Shown piece after piece: positions 1 to 7,730 of a DNA stretch of 38,104 nucleotides. The notes beneath the pieces were generated by a model, which was not told where the DNA came from, did no database searches, and saw only the letters and a list, made by a program, of their open reading frames with translations. The DNA lies in contig JAFRNP010000075.1 in the NCBI GenBank assembly GCA_017430145.1, positions 1 through 38,104 on the forward strand. Reading direction: 5' to 3'. This stretch comes from Clostridia bacterium (GTDB lineage: Bacteria; Bacillota; Clostridia; Oscillospirales; Acutalibacteraceae). Position numbers and translations under genes: made by a program. Position 1 is the first letter of the stretch. Every line of letters begins with the position of its first letter.

Positions 1-653
1 AGGAACGGACGGAAATCCAGCGAATGCGGGCAGATCGCCGTGACCAGCACCGCCGATAGCGTCGGCTCCACAATGGGACCGCCCGCCGCCATGTTGTAGG
101 CGGTGGAACCGGTGGGCGTGGAAAAGATCAGCCCGTCGCCCACGTAATCCGCTATGGGCTTTCCGTTCGCCCGCACGCTCAGCGTCACAAGGCTCAGCTG
201 CCGCCCTCTTGCAAACGCGACGTCGTTCAGGCACAGGTACCGGTGCAAAAGCCGGTCCGCCTCGTAAACGCTGACCTCCAGCATCATGCGGGTCTGTTCG
301 CCGTATTCGCCGGTCTTCAGCACGTCCAGCGCACCGGGGTCGTTCATCACGTCGGCGGCGCACAGATAGGCAAGGTTGCCGGCGTTGACGCCGAGCACCG
401 GCTTATCCGCCAGCGCCGCCGTTTTTGCGGCGCGGATGACGGAACCGTCGCCGCCCACCGGCAGCACGATATCACAGGCGGGGATCAGCGCCGACTCCGG
501 CAGGAACCGCCCGCTCTCCGGCTCCGGGAACGCCTCCCGCAGCGTATCGGGCAGATAATAGTCGATCTGCAGGCGACGGAGCTCCTCCATGAGCCGCAGC
601 GTCACGGTCCTCGCGCGCCTGCGGGTCATGTTGGGTAAGATCGCAGCAACCAT
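1..653 (-). CDS. nadK: NAD kinase, partial (C-terminus beyond window)
   Basis: ATP-dependent phosphorylation of NAD to NADP in the cytoplasm. The minus-strand frame starts at 653 ([12 protein letters not shown]) and is open for 217 codons to the left edge. It shows the family signatures: [11 protein letters not shown] (the GGDG nucleotide-binding loop, with Ser where Thr is usual), [11 protein letters not shown], the LCLNDVAF segment, and [20 protein letters not shown] followed by GPIVEP. About 60-70 C-terminal residues are missing. The order tlyA-nadK is the usual clostridial one, often followed by argR and recN, so those may lie further left. There is no strong ribosome binding site before the ATG, but the N-terminus matches the family. 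It is separated from tlyA by a repeat-filled gap with hairpins, so co-transcription with the upstream operon is uncertain. Confidence 0.95.
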   Translation of the reverse strand, partial: MVAAILPNMTRRRARTVTLRLMEELRRLQIDYYLPDTLREAFPEPESGRFLPESALIPACDIVLPVGGDGSVIRAAKTAALADKPVLGVNAGNLAYLCAADVMNDPGALDVLKTGEYGEQTRMMLEVSVYEADRLLHRYLCLNDVAFARGRQLSLVTLSVRANGKPIADYVGDGLIFSTPTGSTAYNMAAGGPIVEPTLSAVLVTAICPHSLDFRPF

Positions 654-672
654 TTTATCACCGACTTTCGGG

Positions 673-989
673 AAAAGTTAAAAAAGTTAAAAAAGTTAAA
701 AAAGTTACAAAGTTACAAATAGGGGCGGGACACCCGCACCCGATTATATAATGCCGGCCAAAGGCCCGACACTTTTCAGCGCAGCCGAAATACATCACTT
801 CCGGCTGAGCCGGATACATCACTCGCCGTCAGGCGAACATCACGCCGCACAGCTGTACATCACTCGCCATCAGGCGTTACGGATCTTCAAATTGGATGGC
901 ACAAGGCATGAGCCTTTTACGATCAACGCCGCGCCAAGGCGGCGTTCCGAATTTCTAACTTTTATATCTTTTATAACTTTCTAACTTTC
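673..989. repeat. Composite intergenic repeat, copy 1
   Basis: The nadK-tlyA gap is filled by a structured repeat. The left end is a run of AAAAAGTT-like units (673-714), then ACAAAT and a GC hairpin (GCGGG/CCCGC, near 725-737). The right end, read inward on the minus strand, is a similar A-rich GTT run, then GAAATTCGGAA, an 8-bp hairpin AACGCCGC/GCGGCGTT, then TTGATCGTA. Between the ends lies an array of short palindromes separated by TACATCAC. The same two end types occur in opposite orientation at 14646-14964. The tlyA stop codon (981-983) lies within the right end. Read outward, each end is a hairpin followed by a T-rich tract, so it may stop transcripts leaving the element. No coding sequence is seen inside. 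Confidence 0.7.
771..895. repeat. Tandem short palindromes spaced by TACATCAC
   Basis: Four consecutive units of about 20-24 bp, each a short palindrome followed by (T/A)ACATCAC(T): TCCGGCTGAGCCGGA, CGCCGTCAGGCG, GCCGCACAGCTG and CGCCATCAGGCG. The spacer is nearly constant while the palindrome changes with its pairing kept, which points to selection on hairpin structure or to a hairpin-based duplication process. It lies in the core of composite repeat copy 1. Confidence 0.65.
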
Positions 990-1784
990 CAATTCCATAT
1001 GCGACGCCTTTGTCACCCCCGCGGGGTCCACGGGAACTTCCGCCCGCCCCGGGTCCTTGGTCAGGTACAGCAGATATTCGATGTTCCCCTCCGGGCCCTT
1101 GATCGGGGAAAAGTCGAGCCCGAGGACCGTAAAGCCTGCCTCCCTGCTGAAGGCGCAGATCTTTTCCACGACCTCGGTGTGAACAGAGATGTCGCGCACG
1201 ACGCCCTTTTTGCCGACCTTTTCGCGGCCGGCCTCAAACTGGGGCTTGATGAGGCAGACGCATTCGCCGACGGGTGAAAGCAGCGTATACGCCACCGGCA
1301 GCACCAGAGTCAGCGAAATAAACGACACGTCCACGGAGCAGAAATCCGGCGGCTCGCCGACGTCATCGGGCGTCACGTAACGGATATTCGTACGCTCCAT
1401 ATTGACGACGCGTTCGTCCTGTCTGAGCTTCCAGGCGAGCTGCCCGTAGCCCACGTCCACACAGTAGACCTTTTTTGCACCGTTTTGCAGCATACAGTCG
1501 GTAAAGCCGCCGGTGGAGGCGCCGATATCCATGCAGACCCTGCCGTCGAGCGTCACCCCGAACACGGCCATCGCTTTTTTGAGCTTGTACCCGCCGCGGC
1601 TGACGAACTCCATACCGGCGCGGACCTCCACGCTGTCGCCGGGCTTCACGGGGTCCCCGGCTTTAAGCGCCTTTTGGCCGTTTACGTATACGTCCCCGGC
1701 CATGATCGCGGCTTTTGCCTTTTCACGGCTTTCACAAAGCCCCGTTTGCGCCAGATACTGATCGAGACGCTGCTTTTCACTCAT
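981..1784 (-). CDS. tlyA: TlyA-family rRNA 2'-O-methyltransferase (S4 + FtsJ-like)
   Basis: Predicted SAM-dependent 2'-O-methyltransferase of rRNA cytidines; some members are described as hemolysins. Residues 1-60 form an S4 RNA-binding domain (RLDQYLAQTGLCESREKAKA ... VYVNGQ). From about residue 80 a Rossmann methyltransferase follows, with motif I CMDIGASTGGFTDCML and the acidic VDVGYGQLAWKLR. I chose ATG at 1784 (MSEKQRL): AAGGAG at 1795-1800 is 10 nt away, whereas the in-frame TTG at 1790 is only 4 nt from it. The start overlaps the 3' end of dxs by 8 nt, implying coupled translation. At 267 residues it is of normal family length. The TAG stop lies inside composite repeat copy 1. Confidence 0.93.
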   Translation of the reverse strand: MSEKQRLDQYLAQTGLCESREKAKAAIMAGDVYVNGQKALKAGDPVKPGDSVEVRAGMEFVSRGGYKLKKAMAVFGVTLDGRVCMDIGASTGGFTDCMLQNGAKKVYCVDVGYGQLAWKLRQDERVVNMERTNIRYVTPDDVGEPPDFCSVDVSFISLTLVLPVAYTLLSPVGECVCLIKPQFEAGREKVGKKGVVRDISVHTEVVEKICAFSREAGFTVLGLDFSPIKGPEGNIEYLLYLTKDPGRAEVPVDPAGVTKASHMELES

Positions 1785-3663
1785 CGTCAAGGATCTCCTT
1801 CATGCCGTCGGCGTCAAGCCGGTACAGATGCATAAGCCCCTCCACGGTATTCTGCGCGGAAAACTCGCCCTCCACGCCGATGTTGCGGTAATGGCCCGTA
1901 TAGTCGTATTTGAACAGCTTGTCGGCAAAGGTCTCTCCGATGCCGCCGAACCGCTGCCCCTCTTCAAAGAAAAACACGCGCCTGCACCCCAACACCCTTT
2001 TTACCGCGTCGTTGGGGATCGGTTTGATCTGCATCAGCTTTACGATCAGCGTCTGCTTATCCTCCGCACGGCGCTTGCGCCGCGCCTTGACAGCTTCAAA
2101 AAAGCAGCGCCCGTAGGTCACGATGGCGGTATCCGCGTCCGGGTCGCCGTAGATCTCCCACGGCTCTTCGCCCGGCGTGTAATCCGCCGGCAGCGGCGGC
2201 TGCATCCCGCGCGGGTAGCGCACCGCCACGCTCCCCTTCGTATGGTAGAGCGCCTGCGTAAAGCAGGTATCCAGCTCCTTGAAAGTCGCCGGGGCAAACA
2301 CCGTGATCCCCGGCACGGAATTCAGAAACGCCGCGTCAAACAGACCGTGGTGGGATTCCCCGTCGTCGCCGACAAAGCCCGCCCGGTCAATGGCAAAGAT
2401 GATCTTTAGATCCTGCATGGCGCAGTCGTGGACGATCTGGTCGTACGCGCGCTGCAAAAAAGTGGAATACACCGCAAATACGGGCTTCAGCCCGCCGCGC
2501 GCCAGCCCCGCCGCAAAGGTCACGGCGTGCTGCTCGGCAATGCCCACGTCAAAGAACCGCTCCGGGTAGCGTTCGCTGAAGGTCTTGAGGCCTGTCCCGA
2601 GGCCCATCGCTGCCGTCACGCAGCAGAGCGTGCGGTCCGTTTCGGCGGCGCGGACCATGAAATCGCCGAAGGCGTCGGAAAAGCCCGGCCCGCTCATGCG
2701 CTTTTCGCCGCTTTCCAGATCGAACGCCGAAATGCCGTGAAAACGGTCTGGCGCCTGCTCCGCGAAGGAATAGCCCTTGCCCTTGACCGTATGGACGTGC
2801 AGCAATACCGGCACATCCACCTCCATGGCGCCTTTGAGCGCGTCGATCAGATGCGGCAGGTCGTGGCCGTCGATGGGCCCGATATACCGGAAGCCCATAT
2901 CCTCAAACAGCGTTGAGCTGTGGTACATCCGGTTTTTCAGCTCCGTCTTGATGCGGAAGATGCCGTTTGCAAGCTTTTTGCCCACCAGCGGGATATGCCG
3001 CAGTACCGATTCCGTTTTCGCCTTCAGGCGGAAATACTGGGGATTTGCACGGATCACGGCAAGGTACCGCGCCAGCGCCCCCACGTTTTTGGAGATCGAC
3101 ATCTCGTTGTCGTTTAAGATCACGATCAGGCGCAGGCCCTTGGGGGCGCGCCCCGCGTTGTTGAGCGCCTCGTACACCATGCCGCCGGTAAACGCGCCGT
3201 CACCGACCACCGCGACGGTGTAGCGCTTTTTGTTTTTCAGCTTGTTTGCGCTTGCTACGCCGTAGGCGGCGGAAAGCGCGACGCTGGAATGCCCGCCGGA
3301 AAAGATATCGTGTTCGCTCTCGTACCGGCGCGTAAAGCCGGACAGCCCGCCGGGCTGGCGCAGCGTGTCAAATTCTTCCTGCCGTCCGGTGAGCAGCTTA
3401 TGGGTATAGCACTGGTGCCCCACGTCCCAGATGATCTTGTCCTTCGGGGAGTTGAACACCCGGTGCAGCGCAATGGTCAGCTCCACAACGCCCAGATTGG
3501 AGGACAGATGCCCGCCGGTCTCGGAGACGGTGCCGATCAGCTTTTCGCGGATCTCGGCGGCAAGCGCCGGAAGCTGGTCTTCATTCAGTTTTTTCAGATC
3601 CTGCGGTCCGTGGATCTGCGGCAGCAGCTTTTCTTCGCCGGCTGCCGGAATCGTTTTTTTCAT
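1777..3663 (-). CDS. dxs: 1-deoxy-D-xylulose-5-phosphate synthase
   Basis: Thiamine-diphosphate-dependent condensation of pyruvate with glyceraldehyde 3-phosphate, the first step of the MEP isoprenoid pathway (cytoplasmic). At 628 residues it is full length. The N-terminal region has GGHLSSNLGVVELTIALHRVF and DVGHQCYTHKLLTGR. The ThDP-binding motif is GDGAFTGGMVYEALNNAG followed by LNDNEMSIS. The central transketolase-like domain has YPERFFDVGIAEQHAVTFAAGL and HDCAMQDLKIIFAIDRAGFVG, and the C-terminal domain follows. The ATG at 3663 overlaps the ispA stop as ATGA, so translation is coupled. It sits beside ispA, whose substrates are the products of this pathway, and two further MEP genes (dxr, ispG) lie in the second operon of this window. 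Confidence 0.97.
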   Translation of the reverse strand: MKKTIPAAGEEKLLPQIHGPQDLKKLNEDQLPALAAEIREKLIGTVSETGGHLSSNLGVVELTIALHRVFNSPKDKIIWDVGHQCYTHKLLTGRQEEFDTLRQPGGLSGFTRRYESEHDIFSGGHSSVALSAAYGVASANKLKNKKRYTVAVVGDGAFTGGMVYEALNNAGRAPKGLRLIVILNDNEMSISKNVGALARYLAVIRANPQYFRLKAKTESVLRHIPLVGKKLANGIFRIKTELKNRMYHSSTLFEDMGFRYIGPIDGHDLPHLIDALKGAMEVDVPVLLHVHTVKGKGYSFAEQAPDRFHGISAFDLESGEKRMSGPGFSDAFGDFMVRAAETDRTLCCVTAAMGLGTGLKTFSERYPERFFDVGIAEQHAVTFAAGLARGGLKPVFAVYSTFLQRAYDQIVHDCAMQDLKIIFAIDRAGFVGDDGESHHGLFDAAFLNSVPGITVFAPATFKELDTCFTQALYHTKGSVAVRYPRGMQPPLPADYTPGEEPWEIYGDPDADTAIVTYGRCFFEAVKARRKRRAEDKQTLIVKLMQIKPIPNDAVKRVLGCRRVFFFEEGQRFGGIGETFADKLFKYDYTGHYRNIGVEGEFSAQNTVEGLMHLYRLDADGMKEILDDE

Positions 3664-4529
3664 GTTCTTCTGTTCAGCAGACGCAGGCTCAGCGCCCGTA
3701 CGGTTTCGGCGCGTTCCCCGAACACCGACAGCGCCCCGACCGCCTGATCGGTATGGTCGGCCGCAAGCCGCTTTGCCTCCTCATATCCGAAGGCGGTGAT
3801 ATAGGTCGCCTTGCCGTTTTCCTCGTCGCTGTGCTCGTTTTCGTCCTCGTATTCCAGAAGGTCGTCAACGATCTGGAACGCTAAGCCCAGATGCAGCGCA
3901 TAATCCTGCGCCGCCGCCATCTGCTGCGCATCGGCGCCGGCGGCGATACAGCCGAGTTCGCAGGCGGCCTCGATCAGGGCGCCCGTTTTTAAGGCGTCCA
4001 TTGCAAACAGCGTGTCTGCGTCCGGCGTTTTTCCCTCGTTTTCAAGGTCGATAAACTGGCCGCCCACCATGCCGTTCATACCGGCAAGGACGGAGAGGGT
4101 CCCCGCCGCCTCCGTACACTGCTGCGGGGTAAGGCCGTTGCCGGCGGCGTTTGCGATCAGGAAAAAGGCGTGGGTCAAAAGGGCGTCGCCGGTCAGCACC
4201 GCGTTCGCCTCGCCGTATTTTTTATGGGATGAAAGCCTGCCGCGGCGGTAATCGTCGTCGTCCATACAGGGCAGGTCGTCGTGCACCAGCGAATAGGTGT
4301 GCACCATTTCCACCGCCAGGGCGAAAGGCAGCGCCGTTTCGGGCCTGCCGCCGCATAATTCGCAGAACAGCAGGCACAAAAGCGGCCGGATCCGCTTGCC
4401 GCCGCCGGTCAGGGCATACTGCATCTGCTCGGCTGCGCCCGAAAGCTTTTCGCCGATGGGCGTCGGCAGGCTGCGTGCAAGCTGCGCCTCGATCAGAGAC
4501 GTCAGGTTTTCAATGTATCGTTCGTTCAT
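3660..4529 (-). CDS. ispA: Farnesyl/geranyl diphosphate synthase (polyprenyl synthetase)
   Basis: Class-I prenyl elongation of DMAPP with IPP, giving short-chain (probably C15) diphosphates. The first Asp-rich motif is VHDDLPCMDDDDYRRG and the second FQIVDDLLEYEDENEHSDEE. A Tyr lies five residues before the first motif (TYSLVHDD), as in bacterial farnesyl diphosphate synthases such as E. coli IspA. Product length is an inference. I chose the start at MNERYIENL (4529) rather than an upstream in-frame Met (4586) inside xseB, because the shorter N-terminus fits the family and a GGAAAG precedes it by 4 nt. At 289 residues the length is normal. The stop overlaps the dxs start as ATGA. Confidence 0.94.
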   Translation of the reverse strand: MNERYIENLTSLIEAQLARSLPTPIGEKLSGAAEQMQYALTGGGKRIRPLLCLLFCELCGGRPETALPFALAVEMVHTYSLVHDDLPCMDDDDYRRGRLSSHKKYGEANAVLTGDALLTHAFFLIANAAGNGLTPQQCTEAAGTLSVLAGMNGMVGGQFIDLENEGKTPDADTLFAMDALKTGALIEAACELGCIAAGADAQQMAAAQDYALHLGLAFQIVDDLLEYEDENEHSDEENGKATYITAFGYEEAKRLAADHTDQAVGALSVFGERAETVRALSLRLLNRRT

Positions 4530-4566
4530 GATCTTTCCGGCGGATACCGCCGGCCCTCCGCTATCG

Positions 4567-4809
4567 TTATTTGCCGTCGGGCGCATTTAGTGCCGACAGC
4601 TGGGTGATCTTCAGCTCCGCCGCCTTCAGCGTTTCGTCGCAGAAACGCGCAAGCGCCGCGCCCTCTTCAAAAAGCTTTACGGATCCGTCCAGCGGCAGCC
4701 CGCCTTTTTCAAGCGCCGCCACGATCTCTTCCAGCCGTTTCACGGCGTCCTCATACTGCATGGGTTCGGTTTCGTTCGCCCCTTCGGGCACCGACGTTCT
4801 GGTCTCCAT
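4567..4809 (-). CDS. xseB: Exodeoxyribonuclease VII small subunit
   Basis: Small subunit of exonuclease VII, which degrades single-stranded DNA to oligonucleotides with XseA. It is 80 residues and mostly helical, with the family core YEDAVKRLEEIVAALEKGGL, PLDGSVKLFEEGAALARFC and a final helix ending in KITQL. Two starts are possible: GTG at 4818, overlapping the xseA stop as GTGA, and ATG at 4809. GGGAG lies 8 nt before the ATG but directly abuts the GTG, so I prefer the ATG (METRTSV). It lies between xseA and ispA, the usual clostridial arrangement. Confidence 0.93.
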   Translation of the reverse strand: METRTSVPEGANETEPMQYEDAVKRLEEIVAALEKGGLPLDGSVKLFEEGAALARFCDETLKAAELKITQLSALNAPDGK

Positions 4810-4814
4810 TCCGG

Positions 4815-6083
4815 TCACTCCCTTTTTTCTTTCACGTCACAGACAAGCCCGCCGTCGCACATCCGGATCTCCACGGTATCGCCCACGGCGACCTCCTTTG
4901 CGGAGGATACGATCGTATCGCCGCTGTACACGGCGGCATAGCCGCGCAGCAGCACGTCCAGAGGGTTCATCCCCTTCAGCCGCGAAACGTCCCCGGTCAG
5001 CCGCAGCCGCAGCTGCCGCACCGCGTTTTCACCGAGCGCAGACAAAGCCTGCCGGTTCTCCGTACAGCGTGTTTTTTCTGCCGAAAGCTGCCCGGTCACC
5101 GCGCGCAGCATCGACGCCTGCAGCGTCTCCACCCGGCGGCGCTCGGCGGCAAACACCCCCGCCATGGAGGCAAAGGACTGTCTGGAACGCAGCAGCTCAA
5201 GCCTTGAGCGGCGCATGGCAAGCGCCGTTTTTGCCGCCGTATGCAGCCGCGTTTCCAGCGCGTCGGCGACCTCCGCCATCTGCGCAAGATCCGGCGCCGC
5301 CATTTCCGCCGCGGCGGAAGGCGTAGGCGCGCGCAGGTCGGCGACCAGGTCCGCGATCGTGGTATCCACCTCGTGGCCCACGCCGCTGACCACCGGGATC
5401 CGGCTGTTATAGACCGCACGGGCGATCCCCTCGTCGTTGAAACACCACAGGTCCTCGGCGCTGCCGCCCCCGCGCACAAGCAATATCACGTCCGCGGCGT
5501 TTTTTTCGTTCATTTCTTTCAGCGCCGCCGTGATCTCGCCGGGGGCGCTCGCCCCCTGCACGGTCACGCCCGCAAGGATCACTTCAGCCAGCGGGTACCG
5601 GCGCCGGAGCACCTTCAATACGTCCTGCAGCGCGGCGCCCCCGGGCGACGTGACCACCCCGATCCGGCGCGGGAATGCAGGCAGCGGCTTTTTGTGCGCC
5701 GGGTCAAACAGGCCCTCGGCGGCAAGCTTTTTTTTCAGCTGCTCAAAGGCGACCGCCAGCGCCCCCTCGCCGTCCGGCAGCAGCCGCCGGACGTAGAGCT
5801 GGTAAACGCCGTCGCGTTCAAAAACGCTGACCCTGCCCTCGGCGATCACTTTCATGCCGTTTTCGGGCTGAAAGGTCAGGCGTCCGGCGTCGGAGGCAAA
5901 CATCACCGCCTTGATCCCGGCGTGCTCGTCCTTTAATGAAAAATACAGATGTCCCGTGCGGTAATGCGGCGAAAAATTGCTGATCTCACCGCTCAGCAGC
6001 ACCGACGCAAAGGTCAGGTCGCTGTCGAACATCTTTTTGATATAGCCGTTCAGTTGGGAAACAGTCACAGTCGGAAGCTTCAT
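4815..6083 (-). CDS. xseA: Exodeoxyribonuclease VII large subunit
   Basis: Catalytic subunit of exonuclease VII (single-strand DNA exonuclease in repair and recombination). The N-terminal OB-fold has LSGEISNFSPHYRTGHLYFS; the core has RRIGVVTSPGGAALQDVL, LLVRGGGSAEDLWCFNDE and GVGHEVDTTIADLVADLRAP followed by TPSAAAEM; a long helical C-terminal region ends in a small domain. I chose ATG at 6083 (MKLPTVTVSQLN) because it overlaps the upstream stop as ATGA and has GGAG 6 nt before it. Two earlier in-frame ATGs (6095, 6110) lie inside the upstream gene without a better ribosome binding site. At 422 residues it is close to the usual length. Confidence 0.94.
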   Translation of the reverse strand: MKLPTVTVSQLNGYIKKMFDSDLTFASVLLSGEISNFSPHYRTGHLYFSLKDEHAGIKAVMFASDAGRLTFQPENGMKVIAEGRVSVFERDGVYQLYVRRLLPDGEGALAVAFEQLKKKLAAEGLFDPAHKKPLPAFPRRIGVVTSPGGAALQDVLKVLRRRYPLAEVILAGVTVQGASAPGEITAALKEMNEKNAADVILLVRGGGSAEDLWCFNDEGIARAVYNSRIPVVSGVGHEVDTTIADLVADLRAPTPSAAAEMAAPDLAQMAEVADALETRLHTAAKTALAMRRSRLELLRSRQSFASMAGVFAAERRRVETLQASMLRAVTGQLSAEKTRCTENRQALSALGENAVRQLRLRLTGDVSRLKGMNPLDVLLRGYAAVYSGDTIVSSAKEVAVGDTVEIRMCDGGLVCDVKEKRE

Positions 6084-7012
6084 ACTCTGCTCCATACGCT
6101 GCCGAGCCATGCGACCCCCGTCGCGTTGTCGGCGGCAAACCCCTGCCCGGCAAATACGATATCGAATTTTGCGCCCAGAGACCGGCGCAAAAGCGTATTC
6201 TCGGTCACGCCGCCCGAAAAGACCAGCGGCATATCCCGGAAAGATTCGTCCAGCGCAAGCACCATCCCTTCAAGCGCCGCGATCACGGCCGAAAGGCAAT
6301 AGTTTGCGATATCCGGCGCGCTCTCCCCTTTTTCCAGCATTGCCCGGCAGCGGTTCTCCACCCCGGACAGGGAACAGGAACCGTCCCGCAGAAAGGGACG
6401 GACCCGGTAGGTTTTATCGCTTTGAAGGCTCAGCGCGTCCAGCGCCTTCCCCGCCGGGAACGGCAGTCCCAGGAGCTTTCCGACCCGGTCGATCGCCTGC
6501 CCCGCCTTCAGGTCCAGCGAACGGGCAAGCGGCCGGCAGGCAAACACCGTTTTTTCGTCCGGCGTGACCGCCACCGCCTCGGTGGTGCCGCCGCTGACGT
6601 GGAACGCGACGAAGGGCCCGTAAACAAGTTCCGTTCGCCCGGCGGAATACAGCACGGCGGCGATATGCCCCGCCTGGTGCGTCACGGGTATCACAGGGAT
6701 CCCCAGCGCCGCGCCCAGTCCCTGCGCCATCGTTTTTCCGGGCAAAAAACAGGGCATGTAGGAACCCGCCTCCCCCGTCGGCGAAATGCTGACGGCGATC
6801 CGGTCCGGCGCGCCGGGCATTTCGTCAAACGCCTCTTGCATCAGCGCCGGGAGCTGCACCGTATGATGGAACACCGCGTCCGACTGCCGAAGCCCCAGTT
6901 CCCCGGGCTTGACCGGCAGGAGCTTGCGGCGGGAGACGAGCGTACCGTCGTCGTCCCGGTACAGCGCGACGGAGGTGGTATAATTGCTGGTATCGAGCCC
7001 GAGGCCGGTCAT
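6080..7012 (-). CDS. TsaD/Kae1-like paralogue (ASKHA fold, putative metal site)
   Basis: Belongs to the Kae1/TsaD (former peptidase M22 / O-sialoglycoprotein endopeptidase) family of tRNA t6A-modification proteins. It shows the N-terminal phosphate loop GLDTSNYTTSVALY, the HQAGHIAAV pair of histidines matching the HxxxH metal site, FHVSGGTTEAVAV, and a C-terminal LVFSGGVTENTLLR plus FAADNATGVAWLG. At 310 residues it is shorter than a typical TsaD (about 335-345) and divergent, so it is more likely the second paralogue that many Clostridia carry next to nusB/xseA than TsaD itself; its exact role is not known to me. Both ends overlap neighbours as ATGA (with nusB and xseA), so it is tightly coupled within the operon. 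Confidence 0.8.
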   Translation of the reverse strand: MTGLGLDTSNYTTSVALYRDDDGTLVSRRKLLPVKPGELGLRQSDAVFHHTVQLPALMQEAFDEMPGAPDRIAVSISPTGEAGSYMPCFLPGKTMAQGLGAALGIPVIPVTHQAGHIAAVLYSAGRTELVYGPFVAFHVSGGTTEAVAVTPDEKTVFACRPLARSLDLKAGQAIDRVGKLLGLPFPAGKALDALSLQSDKTYRVRPFLRDGSCSLSGVENRCRAMLEKGESAPDIANYCLSAVIAALEGMVLALDESFRDMPLVFSGGVTENTLLRRSLGAKFDIVFAGQGFAADNATGVAWLGSVWSRV

Positions 7013-7488
7013 GTGGTCTGTTCCGGCGCGCAGCCGTCTGTGGGCTTGTCCGCCGCGGCGTCCCCGGCGGCCTGCGCTTCGGCCTGCGCCTTTGCCCGCC
7101 CGCGGATCAGAGACCCCAGCACGCCGTTTATAAACGACGCGTCCTCCGGGGTCGCGTAGCGCTTGGCAAGGTTCACCGCCTCATTCGCGCTGACGGGCGC
7201 CGGGATCTCCGGCATATACAGGATCTCCGTCACCGCAAGCCGCAGCAGCGCAAGGCTGACCTTCGGCAGGCGTTCCAGCCGCCATTTGCGCAAAAACGGG
7301 CGGATCGTTTCGTTGATCTCCTCGCTGTGCGCTTCACTCGTCGTATAAAGCGCCTCGCAGAACGGGTCGATCTCAAACAGCGCGCTCTGAGCCGTCAGCT
7401 TCTGAAGCTCCTCATAGGTCAGGCTTTCGTGAAACAGCTTTTCAAATATCAGAATAAAGGCATGCTCTCTGGATTCTTTTCTGCCCAT
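7009..7488 (-). CDS. nusB: Transcription antitermination factor NusB
   Basis: RNA-binding helical protein that, with NusE, binds boxA in rRNA antitermination. The N-terminus is MGRKESREHAFILIFEKLF; the C-terminal half has LPKVSLALLRLAVTEILYMP and the signature PVSANEAVNLAKRYATPEDA followed by SFINGVLGSL. The C-terminus is extended by an Ala/Gln-rich tail of about 25 residues. It is the first gene of the operon, with a good promoter at 7561-7589 and no strong ribosome binding site just before the ATG. Its stop overlaps the next gene as ATGA. Confidence 0.95.
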   Translation of the reverse strand: MGRKESREHAFILIFEKLFHESLTYEELQKLTAQSALFEIDPFCEALYTTSEAHSEEINETIRPFLRKWRLERLPKVSLALLRLAVTEILYMPEIPAPVSANEAVNLAKRYATPEDASFINGVLGSLIRGRAKAQAEAQAAGDAAADKPTDGCAPEQTT

Positions 7489-7560
7489 AACGTCGCCGCG
7501 TCCCGGACGCGATCCTTTCGCTTGGATTCCCCCATGTATATACGGAGGTTCGGTATCTGT

Positions 7561-7589
7561 ATTTTAGCATATTTATTCGGTATATACAA
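7561..7589 (-). promoter_or_regulatory. Sigma-A promoter for the nusB operon
   Basis: On the minus strand, TTGTAT (7584-7589), a 17-bp spacer and TAAAAT (7561-7566), with an extended -10 (TGC before the hexamer). It leaves a leader of about 65 nt before nusB. No other promoter of this quality is seen before nadK, so the operon probably starts here. Confidence 0.75.
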
Positions 7590-7650
7590 GTATAAATGCA
7601 TATTTTTTTTAGAAATTTATGACCTTTACGCTCGCGCTTCTACCGCAAAA

Positions 7651-7690
7651 GTGTAAAAACCCCCTGCGAAAAAGCCTTCGCAGGGGGTTT
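7651..7690 (-). terminator. Rho-independent terminator of the small secreted protein gene
   Basis: Perfect 14-bp stem AAACCCCCTGCGAA / TTCGCAGGGGGTTT with a 6-nt loop. On the minus strand it is followed by TTTTT and further T-rich sequence, so it ends the transcript of the 7731-8108 gene just before the nusB promoter. The plus-strand side has only a short T run. Confidence 0.9.
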
Positions 7691-7730
7691 GTTACTGTCG
7701 CGGTTCCAACAAATCGGACGTTTTTTCCGA

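Noticed and set aside
771-895. CRISPR array
   Set aside because: Units are palindromes of changing sequence with short 8-9 nt constant spacers; no 28-36 nt repeats, no cas genes.
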